Assembly (NCBI GenBank): GCA_027622555.1
Contig: JAQBYJ010000019.1
Coordinates: 1-64,000 of the forward strand
Source: Verrucomicrobiota bacterium
GTDB lineage: Bacteria; Verrucomicrobiota; Verrucomicrobiia; Opitutales; UBA2995
Reading direction: 5' to 3'
DNA length: 64,000 bases
The position numbers were made by a program, and so were the translations under genes. Below the pieces are notes generated by a model. It had not been told where the DNA came from. It saw only the letters and a list, made by a program, of their open reading frames with translations, and made no database searches. This document shows positions 8,996 through 17,126 of this stretch, in pieces (position 1 is the first letter of the stretch; each line of letters starts with the position of its first letter).

Positions 8996-10327
8996 ATGAA
9001 TCGTCGGGCTTATTTTGTGGGTTGGCATGGGTTGGTTGGATTGTTGATCCTTTATACGGCGTTCCAATACCTGTTCGTGAATTCCGGTGCTGGGGACGAC
9101 TATCCTCAAAAACCGATTCAGGTGGTAGTCCCGTTCAATCCAGGAGGCGCTTCCGATACCTTCGCCCGGATTTTCCAGAAGGCAGTAAATGACTACGATC
9201 TGATGCCTCAACCGCTGGTTATTGTGAACAAAGCCGGGGGCAGTTCTACTATCGGAATTAATTATGTGCGGGATGCGCGCGATGATGGCTATACGGTTCT
9301 TTGTCTTCACGAAGCCATCATGACGGCTAAACTTACCGGTCAATCGCGTTATGGCCCGGAATCATTCGAGGCTGTGGCAGCTACCGGTGAATTCTCGCTC
9401 ATGATCCTGGTCCCGAATGAATCGCCTTACTACACTTTGAGCGAATTTATGGCCGATGCAAAAAAACGGCCGAACGAGATTATTCTAGGCTCTAATCTGA
9501 ACACGCCCACGTATTTTGCTTATTTGAATCTTGAGGCCACGGTTCCAGGGACAAAATTCCGTTTCGTATCGGCGGGAGGTGGCGCAAATCGTTTGGCTTC
9601 TCTTATTGGCGGGCACATGGATGCTGCATTTTTTTCGGTGAGTGAGTATATTAGTTTCAAGGATAATGGGTTGAGGCCATTGGCCTTGTTTGACGATAGG
9701 CGTGACCCGAGTATCCCGGAAGTACCGACAGCCAACGAATTGGGGTTTCCTGTCACTTCCACTAATCTGCACTACTGGTGGTTCCCCAAAGGTACCGATC
9801 CTGAAATTGTCCGCTATTTTAGCAAGGTGCTGGATAAGGCGATGCAAACCGACTATGTGAGAACACGCATGGATGAGTTCAAGATTTTACCTCGAGTCAT
9901 TGTGGGCGAGGAGCTTCAAGAGAAAATCGATCAGCGTATGGAATATTTTTCAAAATTCGATCCGCCCCGTATGCTCGAGTTGCCAAACGTGGTTGCTTGG
10001 ACGATAGGTGCATTACTTGTTTTTGGAGCGGGAATAATAAGGAGTTGCCTTACAACTCCTGTAGTAAAATCCGAATCAATCGAATCGATTCCGAAACGCT
10101 TTGACCTGGCGTGGAAGACGATTGCCCTGGTTGTCGTTTACGTTGCAGTAATGGCATTGGATTTTATATCATTCGTTTGGGCAACGATTCTGTTTGTGTT
10201 GATCTGTGCGACGATGCTGAACGGGCTCCAAAAAACCAAAGTGGTGTATTTGTTGGAAATTACTTTTCTGATGTCCTTCGGACTTCACTATGTGTTTACC
10301 GAAATCTTTACGGTGTCTCTGCCTTGA
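8996..10327 (+). CDS. Tripartite tricarboxylate transporter, TctC-TctB fusion
   Basis: The protein is about 443 residues from the ATG at 8996. An N-terminal hydrophobic segment (GLVGLLILYTAFQYLFV) exports or anchors it. Residues about 35-320 are a Bug/TctC solute-binding protein: YPQKPIQVVVPFNPGGASDTFAR, VIVNKAGGSSTIG, and the late PEVPTANELGFPV block. After about residue 330 come four hydrophobic stretches (VVAWTIGALLVFGAGI; TIALVVVYVAVMALDF; SFVWATILFVLICAT; YLLEITFLMSFGLHYVF), matching TctB, the small membrane subunit. In the known TTT family these are separate genes. With tctA downstream this makes a complete importer for an organic acid of unknown identity. The natural fusion is unusual. 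A TTG start 39 bases upstream is less likely. Confidence 0.85.
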   Translation: MNRRAYFVGWHGLVGLLILYTAFQYLFVNSGAGDDYPQKPIQVVVPFNPGGASDTFARIFQKAVNDYDLMPQPLVIVNKAGGSSTIGINYVRDARDDGYTVLCLHEAIMTAKLTGQSRYGPESFEAVAATGEFSLMILVPNESPYYTLSEFMADAKKRPNEIILGSNLNTPTYFAYLNLEATVPGTKFRFVSAGGGANRLASLIGGHMDAAFFSVSEYISFKDNGLRPLALFDDRRDPSIPEVPTANELGFPVTSTNLHYWWFPKGTDPEIVRYFSKVLDKAMQTDYVRTRMDEFKILPRVIVGEELQEKIDQRMEYFSKFDPPRMLELPNVVAWTIGALLVFGAGIIRSCLTTPVVKSESIESIPKRFDLAWKTIALVVVYVAVMALDFISFVWATILFVLICATMLNGLQKTKVVYLLEITFLMSFGLHYVFTEIFTVSLP

Positions 10328-10408
10328 TATGTAATGAGAAATAGACCTCTGGAGAAAATTCATGATTTCGTTGACCAAACATTCTCAATTTCGATGTGCA
10401 TTACTTTG

Positions 10409-10684
10409 TGCAGGAGCAAACTTGTTCGCGACCTTTTCCTTTGTTTCGGGTCTGCTCTGCAACTAAGTTCAAAATGTAATCATGGTCGTGAGACCATCAA
10501 AGGGTACTGGAATTGTTGTTCGGTTTACTGTCGTCTCCCGCTTAAATGGTTTCACCATCATTGCTACATTCGGTTTCGGTTAACTAAATTCAGGACCCTT
10601 GATGGCATTCGTATTTCTCCGAAACTGACTCCATGTTTCTTTAGCGCTTTGTCGACTCCAGTCGCGAACAAGTTTGCTCCTGCA
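10409..10684. repeat. Widely spaced 24-bp perfect inverted repeat between tct genes
   Basis: Positions 10409-10432 (TGCAGGAGCAAACTTGTTCG and onward) and 10661-10684 are exact inverse copies separated by 228 bases. The unit resembles a REP (xCAGGAGC-AAACTTG-TTCGCGAC). It occupies the 398-base gene-free gap between the TctC-TctB gene and tctA. I see no gene in that gap: the only open frame is cysteine-rich, without a protein-like pattern, and overlaps tctA. Confidence 0.75.
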
Positions 10685-10725
10685 TTTGCACCGTCTTTTT
10701 ACGAACAATTTTCGACTGATTCCAG

Positions 10726-12216
10726 ATGGACGGATTAGCCGAAGCCACCAATTTCCTTTTCAGCCTCCAGGGAATACTGCTTGTGGTGGTCGGAACCATT
10801 CTGGGGATTATTGTTGGAGCTATTCCGGGGTTGACCGGGGCGATGTTGATCTCGCTGACCTTGCCTCTGACTTTCAGCATGAATCCGGTCGCAGCATTTG
10901 TGCTTTTAATAAGCATGTATGTGGGAGCCGTGAGCGGAGGCTTGATAACCGCCACTCTGCTTCGAATGCCAGGAACGCCGGCTTCCATTATGACAACGCT
11001 GGACGGGTACCCTATGGCCAAATCCGGTAAGCCGGGTCGGGCCCTGGGATTGGGTATTACCGCATCGTTTGTTGGAGGATTCGTTTCCTGGCTCTTTCTT
11101 ATTACCTTGTCCGCGCCTATCGCTCTTTATTCGACTCGGTTGGGCGCCTTTGATTTTTTTGCGCTCATCCTCATGGCTTTGGTTCTCATCGCTTCAGTCG
11201 GGGGAAAATCTCTGAGTCGATCCTTCTTTTCAGCCTTTTGTGGCATTCTTGCCACTTTGCCTGGAATTGATACTGCAACCGGCAATCTACGACTCACCTT
11301 CGGATTTGAAGAACTCAATGGAGGCCTTAAGTTACTCCCTGTTTTGATAGGGCTGTTTGCTATAAGCCAGGTAATTTCAGACATCAGACAGATCGAGGAA
11401 AAGATAGAAGTGATTCCGATACACAAACGCGGCGATATGTTTTTCAAATTGAAAGATTGGAAAGATCAAGCGATCAATCTTTTGCGATCTTCAGTCATAG
11501 GCACCTGGGTAGGAATTCTTCCCGGAGTCGGAGCGAATATAGGTTCGGTAGCTGCTTACAGCGCAGCCAAGTCCATGGCCAAAGCTGAAGAGAAAGATAT
11601 GTTTGGGAAAGGTGCGGAGTCGGCAATTGTTGCTTCTGAGTCGGCCAACAATGCAACCATCGGTGGGGCTCTTATTCCGCTGATATCCTTGGGTATCCCG
11701 GGTAGTGTAATTGATGCTATTTTATTGGGTGCTTTATTGGTTCACGGTTTGCAACCGGGGCCATTGCTCTTTCAGCAAAATCCAACTATGGTCTATACGA
11801 TTATGGGCACCATGATTGTGGCGAATTTCTTTATGTTTTTCTTCATGATTTTCGCCGTAAAATACCTCGCCCGCCTTTCAATGATTCCGCGTGGTTTTTT
11901 GATGCCGGTCATCCTGGTATTTTGTATTGTTGGGTCATTTGCGCTTTCCACCCGCATGTTTGATGTGTGGACCATGATCGTTTTCGGGTTACTTGGATTT
12001 GCCTTTGAGCACTTTAAGATTCCTTTGGCGCCTTTTGTGATCGGCTTCGTACTCGCTCCTGTCGCGGAAGAAAATTTGTTAACCGGTTTAATGGCCTCCA
12101 ACGGAAGTTTTCTTCCGTTAGTTACCCGTCCCATAGCTTTACTCTTTGTGAGTATTTCTATCGTTCTTATTATTGTTCCGATTTTTCGACGATATCAGTC
12201 TGGATCAGCAAGCTGA
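10726..12216 (+). CDS. tctA: Tripartite tricarboxylate transporter large membrane subunit TctA
   Basis: This 496-residue protein is very hydrophobic, with about 11-12 transmembrane segments. It carries TctA hallmarks: GTILGIIVGAIPGLTGAM near residue 25, LLRMPGTPASIMTTLDGYPMAKSG near residue 85 and a second half-repeat with GTWVGILPGVGANIGSVAAY near residue 260. ESANNATIGGALIPLISLGIPG follows. The internal duplication of the GxxPGxxG motif is typical of the family. It forms the channel of a cation-coupled, binding-protein-dependent importer of organic acids. The substrate-binding and TctB parts are the fused protein upstream, 398 bases away across a REP-like inverted repeat. Confidence 0.93.
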   Translation: MDGLAEATNFLFSLQGILLVVVGTILGIIVGAIPGLTGAMLISLTLPLTFSMNPVAAFVLLISMYVGAVSGGLITATLLRMPGTPASIMTTLDGYPMAKSGKPGRALGLGITASFVGGFVSWLFLITLSAPIALYSTRLGAFDFFALILMALVLIASVGGKSLSRSFFSAFCGILATLPGIDTATGNLRLTFGFEELNGGLKLLPVLIGLFAISQVISDIRQIEEKIEVIPIHKRGDMFFKLKDWKDQAINLLRSSVIGTWVGILPGVGANIGSVAAYSAAKSMAKAEEKDMFGKGAESAIVASESANNATIGGALIPLISLGIPGSVIDAILLGALLVHGLQPGPLLFQQNPTMVYTIMGTMIVANFFMFFFMIFAVKYLARLSMIPRGFLMPVILVFCIVGSFALSTRMFDVWTMIVFGLLGFAFEHFKIPLAPFVIGFVLAPVAEENLLTGLMASNGSFLPLVTRPIALLFVSISIVLIIVPIFRRYQSGSAS

Positions 12217-12354
12217 CATTGCTGGTCGAAGGTTCGGTTGTGTAGATTTTTCAGGGCTAACCTGTTAAAAGGTTTCTTTAAGTAGTTAGCATAAGTTGGG
12301 ACATCTTGTTTCTTTTAAGTTGTCGAATTTGGTCGCCCTTGTTCTTTTGTGTAA

Positions 12355-13626
12355 GTGGCAGTAAGAAAGAATTCTTTGTATGACAAAATCACCAATTTTG
12401 CTTGTCCGCTTATTTTGCCCTGGTACCCTTGGTACTGGTTTCGTAATGATGAGACACTTGTTCGAAAATTGGGAAGCAGATTTGTGTGGTTCAATACGAA
12501 GAGTGGTGGCGCCAAGAATATTGTGATCTTTAAATCACTTGTCTGGCCGTTTGTTGCACTGCTCGGCCATATCATGGATTGGGCCTGTAATGCAGGAGAG
12601 GTGAAACGGGTTTTTAAGGTAGGTATAATCTCTCAGCTCGGTAAGCGATTGTGGTTTCTTTGTTGGCGAGGCTATGGACCAGTGCCCTTTTGCTGCTTCT
12701 ACTTCTACGAGTATGGAAAGCACAGCAATTACGATCGATTTTTGTCGGGTCGGGATGTCTCAAGATTAAACGTTGCGGTCGTTCGTGGGGTGGATTCCGA
12801 GGCAGTTGATAACAAATTGAGGTTTTACCTTCGATGTATGGAACTGGGGTATGCGATGGTCCCTGTATATGCCGTTTTTAAGAATGGAGGAATAGGTGAT
12901 GAGGTGACCTTCTCAAAGCTTCCCCAAGAAGATCTCTACTTTAAATTAAGCCAAGGAATGGCAGGCTATAATATTGAACGTTGGAAATGGTCGGAAGCCA
13001 CTCAGCTATGGAGCCATCTTGAACAGAGTCTCAACGAGCAATCGCTGCTGGATCATTTCAAAGCCCTTTCGGAAACAGGGACTTATATTCTTCAACCCTC
13101 GGCAAAGCATCATTCTTTCTTTGAAGGTATGTCGGAAGAAGGCGTTTGTACGCTACGAGTACTCAGCCTGTGCTCGATTGATAAAGAAATTGAGGTGGTT
13201 CATAACTACATAGCTATTCCTGTTGGCGATAGTCCCATCAACCACGGTCCGAGAGGGGGGCTTAAGGTAAAGATGAACCTTAAAACCCATTGTTTGGAAA
13301 ACCTGGTTTGGTCAACTCCAACCTTGGGAGTATCGACTACGCACCCGGTGACGGGGGAGCAAATTTTTGGAAAGCGACTGGATTGCTGGCCCGAGGTGGA
13401 AGCTTTTGTGAAAGCTGCTCACCTTGAATTTCCGGACTGCTTTTCTATTGCATGGGACATCATTTATACGCCCGACGGAATCCAAATATTGGAAGGGAAC
13501 ACGCAGTGGGGACTAATCAATGGATGTTTTATCGGGGAGTCGAATTACCCCCAATGGATCATTGAGAAACTAAAGACTAATGCTGAAAAACTTCCGTTGT
13601 TCCAATACATGGTTCGGGGTCTATGA
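12355..13626 (+). CDS. Sugar-transfer associated ATP-grasp protein
   Basis: The protein is about 423 residues. The reading frame opens at GTG 12355 directly after an in-frame stop, so the start can only be here or further inside. Residues about 230-410 carry ATP-grasp features of the sugar-transfer-associated type (PF14397-like): GTYILQPSAKHHSFF, EGVCTLRVLSL, GPRGGLKVKMNLKTH, the AHLEFPDCFSIAWDIIYTPDGI block and the metal-binding ILEGNTQWG. Such proteins probably ligate or activate a carboxylate during cell-surface or exopolysaccharide assembly; the exact reaction is unknown. It is 138 bases downstream of tctA and not obviously in its operon. The N-terminal 100 residues are tryptophan-rich and unassigned. 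Confidence 0.75.
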   Translation: MAVRKNSLYDKITNFACPLILPWYPWYWFRNDETLVRKLGSRFVWFNTKSGGAKNIVIFKSLVWPFVALLGHIMDWACNAGEVKRVFKVGIISQLGKRLWFLCWRGYGPVPFCCFYFYEYGKHSNYDRFLSGRDVSRLNVAVVRGVDSEAVDNKLRFYLRCMELGYAMVPVYAVFKNGGIGDEVTFSKLPQEDLYFKLSQGMAGYNIERWKWSEATQLWSHLEQSLNEQSLLDHFKALSETGTYILQPSAKHHSFFEGMSEEGVCTLRVLSLCSIDKEIEVVHNYIAIPVGDSPINHGPRGGLKVKMNLKTHCLENLVWSTPTLGVSTTHPVTGEQIFGKRLDCWPEVEAFVKAAHLEFPDCFSIAWDIIYTPDGIQILEGNTQWGLINGCFIGESNYPQWIIEKLKTNAEKLPLFQYMVRGL

Positions 13627-13787
13627 CCCATTGCCCTGGCAAGTCTTTGAGAAGAATATTTCAATCAGACGAACTTCATAAAAACATGTTTTGTTCGCAT
13701 TAGTAATCAATTTTCGCATTCTCCTTATCATCCATAAATAACTACCTTTCATTGAACCACTCCTTTTCTTTTCCGCTTCTTAAACTT

Positions 13788-15347
13788 ATGAAATCACTAC
13801 TTATTGTGCTGACTGTTTGGACCTTTTCGTGCCTGGCTTCCGCTAAAGATCATCCTAACATTCTTTACATCTACACTGACGATCAGTCTACGAGAACGGT
13901 TAGCGCCTATCCCGATGCTTATCACTGGACCCATACTCCCAATATTGATCGCCTGGCAGGGGAAGGTGTTCTTTTTAAAAATGCTTATATCGGATCGTGG
14001 TGTATGCCATCTCGAGCAACTTTTCTTACTGGTTTACATCAACATGCCATTGAATCCATGCGAATGGAAGGAGAGTACCCGGGATGTGAGTACGATCCTG
14101 AGCTTTGTCAGTTCTGGCCCAAATCGTTTCGGGAACAAGGCTACTATACCGCTCAAATCGGCAAATGGCATACGGGAACGGACACCGGTTATGGGCGGGA
14201 CTGGGACTACCAGGTCGTTTGGAACAGACCCCGTTATCCTGCGAATTCTCCCAACTACTATTACGACCAACTGATTGAAATCAATGGTCAGCCTCCGGTA
14301 AAGGTTCAAGGCTACTCAACAGATAACTATACCGATTGGGCGGTTGAATTTATTGAAGGAAAAACACGGGACGAAACGAAGCCCTGGTACCTGTGGTTGT
14401 GCTATGGTGCCGTGCATGGTCCGTTCACTCCGGCGGATCGTCATTTGGACGATTACCCCAATGCCGATACGCCTGACATTAAGGATATTTACCCACCCAG
14501 ACTCGGGAAACCAGCTTACGCCAACCAGTGGGAATTGTGGGAACCGGGACCCAATGGAGAGCCGATTGAAAAAAAACGGGTTGGACCTACTCCGGTTGGC
14601 ATGGTGGATACCCCTGGTCGGCCGCTGAAAGATTGGATTCGGCAATATCAGCAGGGAGTTCTTGCTATCGACGAAGGAGTGGCCCGGCTATTGCAGGCAT
14701 TGAAGGATTCGGGGCAGGATGAAAACACCATTGTGGTGTTTACATCGGACCAGGGATTCGCCTGGGGGCAGCATGGCTACAAAGGCAAGATGGCTCCTTA
14801 CCGGGCGGCGATCGCTGCACCTTTGATTGTTCGGCTTCCTCCAAAACTGGCCGATTCCAATCGCAGTCGAGGTACGGTTGTGGATACGCAAGTAGGTGGT
14901 GTAGATTTGCCGGTTACTTTGTTCTCTTTGGCCGGTTTGAAGATGCCTTGGAAAATGCATGGTCATGATCTGACTCCTCTTTTGCTAGACCCAGAAGCTC
15001 AGTGGAAACATCCCGCTGTGATGGTCCATACCGCTCGTCAGTTTGGATCGAATACACACCGTGTTCCGGGAAATGATTCACCAGAGTTATTGTTTCATCC
15101 ACCCGATGTAGGAGTTCCCTGGTATGTCATGCTGAGTCAGGGCCGTTACAAATACGTCCGAACCCTGGTTGAAGGTGAAACGGAGGAGCTGTATGATGTG
15201 ATTAGTGATCCGGATGAATTGAAAAACCTGGCCTTCGATAAGAATTATAAAAAGGTGCTTTTAGATTATCGTAAAGCGATGATTAAAGAACTCCGGCGGA
15301 CCGATGTTAAGTTTGTTAATGACATGCCCACAGTCGCTGAACATTAA
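13788..15347 (+). CDS. Secreted sulfatase (S1 family)
   Basis: The protein is about 519 residues from the ATG at 13788, which gives signal peptide MKSLLIVLTVWTFSCLASA; a TTG 36 bases upstream is unlikely. Metal ligands lie in YIYTDDQST near residue 30. The formylglycine site is CMPSR (Cys72), followed by ATFLTGLH. QIGKWHTG, VVFTSDQGFAWGQHGYKGK and the distal LYDVISDPDELKNLA are all present, so the catalytic domain is complete. It is probably periplasmic and resembles iduronate- or choline-sulfatase-like bacterial enzymes, but the substrate cannot be told. It is the first of three same-strand sulfatase genes, each separated by a GTAGGGC palindrome. Confidence 0.92.
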   Translation: MKSLLIVLTVWTFSCLASAKDHPNILYIYTDDQSTRTVSAYPDAYHWTHTPNIDRLAGEGVLFKNAYIGSWCMPSRATFLTGLHQHAIESMRMEGEYPGCEYDPELCQFWPKSFREQGYYTAQIGKWHTGTDTGYGRDWDYQVVWNRPRYPANSPNYYYDQLIEINGQPPVKVQGYSTDNYTDWAVEFIEGKTRDETKPWYLWLCYGAVHGPFTPADRHLDDYPNADTPDIKDIYPPRLGKPAYANQWELWEPGPNGEPIEKKRVGPTPVGMVDTPGRPLKDWIRQYQQGVLAIDEGVARLLQALKDSGQDENTIVVFTSDQGFAWGQHGYKGKMAPYRAAIAAPLIVRLPPKLADSNRSRGTVVDTQVGGVDLPVTLFSLAGLKMPWKMHGHDLTPLLLDPEAQWKHPAVMVHTARQFGSNTHRVPGNDSPELLFHPPDVGVPWYVMLSQGRYKYVRTLVEGETEELYDVISDPDELKNLAFDKNYKKVLLDYRKAMIKELRRTDVKFVNDMPTVAEH

Positions 15348-15378
15348 ACTAAAAATGAGTTTTTTGCCCAAAATGAAA

Positions 15379-15451
15379 CGGCACTGCGAGGACGCAGTTT
15401 CCCTGCCAACAAAGCTTAAAGGGGTAGGGCAATCGCGTCCTCGCGGTGCCG
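15379..15451. repeat. GTAGGGC-family inverted pair, copy between sulfatases
   Basis: Two 29-base arms (15379-15407 and 15423-15451) are near-perfect inverses: CGGCACTGCGAGGACGCAG and onward, against a unit headed GGTAGGGCAATCGCGTCC. Heads face inward. The same unit recurs at 16963, 36060 and 60045. It occupies most of the gap between two sulfatase genes. Confidence 0.75.
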
Positions 15452-15483
15452 CCTTTTCCTACGTCCGGCGAGACTTCTGAACT

Positions 15484-16890
15484 ATGGCACGACCCAACAT
15501 ACTTTTCTACTGCACTGACCAACAACGTTTCGACACCATCGGTGCGCTGGGAAATCCCTATGTGCAAACTCCACGCCTTGACCAGCTCGTTCAAGAGGGG
15601 ACCGCCTTTACCCACGCCTATTGTCAGAGCCCTATTTGCACGCCAAGTCGTTCGAGTTTCATGACCGGTTTGTACCCGTCACGCGTTCACAACACGCGCA
15701 ACGGTAACGACACCTGGCCCGCGGATGCGCCTCCTTTGATTTCCAAGCTGTTGGCTGACTCTGGTTATGTGTGTGGCAATGTCGGAAAGTTTCACCTCAC
15801 GAGTTCGGGTCTTCGCACCGAGCCTCGTCTCGACGACGGCTATAGCTATTGGAAATTCAGCCATGCTCCACGGGATGATTGGAAAGAGGGACACGATTAC
15901 GCGGACTGGGTCAGGGAGAAAGGGGGAGACCTCGATGCGTTGCGTGCCAGCCCGGATAACGTTCCCCCCGAGTTTCATCAAACAACCTGGGCGACCGACC
16001 GTTCGATTGAATTCATTTCCCGGAATGAGGACCAGCCGTGGTTTCTAACGGTCAATATTTACGATCCTCATCCGCCCTTTGTTCCGCCGAAAGAGTATGC
16101 CGACCGGTTTGATCCGAAAGACATGCCGGGCGCACACCATAAGGAATCAGACCGGGTCATGCACGAAAAACTGAAAGGGGCGGACTTTCAAAAAGCCTCT
16201 AAAGTATATCGAAGCCCGGCTGAGTTCGATGGCAAGAAAGAGCAAGCGCTTTATTACGCCATGATAGCCCAGATCGATGACCAGTTTGCCCGTCTCTTAC
16301 AAGCCTTGGACGATTCGGATCAGCGGAACAATACCTTAATTGTTTTCAGCAGCGACCATGGTGAAGCGTTGGGAGATCACGGGCTCATATTAAAAGGCTG
16401 CCGGTTTTATGAAGGTCTTGTCCGTGTGCCTCTTATTTTTAGTTGGCCGGGTGTCGTTCAGCAAAACGTCCAGGTCGGTGGACTTGTGGAACTGCTGGAT
16501 ATGTCAGCGACGATTCTTGATTTTGCAGGCCTCGAGATTCCCGAGTATTTTCAAGGCAACTCCCTGCGTTCACATCTCGAAGGAAAGGCCAGTGGAGAGC
16601 AGATCCGCGATTCGGTTCGTTGTGAATATTTTGATGCGGTGGATGCCCATTTCACGGACGGCAATGGAACCTTCGCAACCATGTACCGGCGAGGACAGTA
16701 CAAGTTATGCGTTTACCACGGTTTGAAACTGGGTGAACTCTATGATCTGGCATCCGATCCTTGGGAGCACAACAACCTTTGGGACAGTCCTGAGCATCAG
16801 TCCCTAAAGCATGAGCTTATTTACGAAAGCTTCGATAATCATGTGCTTTCAACCACAGACGTGGGATCCAGGCGAATAGCTCCGATGTAG
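15484..16890 (+). CDS. Sulfatase without signal peptide
   Basis: This 468-residue protein begins MARPNILFYCTDQQRFDTIG, so the catalytic domain starts at residue 3 and no signal peptide exists. Motifs: DQQ metal site near residues 12-14, formylglycine site CTPSR (Cys52) followed by SSFMTGLYPSRVH, VGKFHL, VFSSDHGEALGDHG and LYDLASDPWEHNNL. The CTDQQRFDT-type start is common in choline-sulfatase/phosphonate-monoesterase-like members. It should act in the cytoplasm on imported sulfated sugars unless exported by another route. The GTAGGGC palindromes flank it on both sides. The neighbouring sulfatases are secreted. Confidence 0.9.
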   Translation: MARPNILFYCTDQQRFDTIGALGNPYVQTPRLDQLVQEGTAFTHAYCQSPICTPSRSSFMTGLYPSRVHNTRNGNDTWPADAPPLISKLLADSGYVCGNVGKFHLTSSGLRTEPRLDDGYSYWKFSHAPRDDWKEGHDYADWVREKGGDLDALRASPDNVPPEFHQTTWATDRSIEFISRNEDQPWFLTVNIYDPHPPFVPPKEYADRFDPKDMPGAHHKESDRVMHEKLKGADFQKASKVYRSPAEFDGKKEQALYYAMIAQIDDQFARLLQALDDSDQRNNTLIVFSSDHGEALGDHGLILKGCRFYEGLVRVPLIFSWPGVVQQNVQVGGLVELLDMSATILDFAGLEIPEYFQGNSLRSHLEGKASGEQIRDSVRCEYFDAVDAHFTDGNGTFATMYRRGQYKLCVYHGLKLGELYDLASDPWEHNNLWDSPEHQSLKHELIYESFDNHVLSTTDVGSRRIAPM

Positions 16891-16962
16891 TTGGGGATTT
16901 AATTAAAAGAGTGGGGAGCCACGAAATTAGCGCAACTGATTTACGGTTTCCACAGACGAGCA

Positions 16963-17040
16963 GGTAGGGCAGGTGCGTCCCCGCATCGCCGCCGAAGGTC
17001 CCGGAAATACACGGCACTGCGAGGACGCAGTCGCCCTACC
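16963..17040. repeat. GTAGGGC-family inverted pair
   Basis: The unit GGTAGGGCAGGTGCGTCCCC begins at 16963 and its inverse (CGGCACTGCGAGGACGCAGT and onward to CCCTACC) ends at 17040. Heads face outward here, opposite to the copy at 15379. It lies between two sulfatase genes. Confidence 0.75.
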
Positions 17041-17126
17041 AATCTCGGGTTCAGGGAAATCGATGAACAAGGTTGCCAACCGTAAAAGATTTGGACACAT
17101 CTGGGAGCCTACTCAATAGTTTCCCT

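Noticed and set aside
10334-10738. 134-codon open frame between the transporter genes
   Set aside because: It is cysteine- and arginine-rich, spans both arms of the inverted repeat, overlaps the tctA start and has no family-like pattern.
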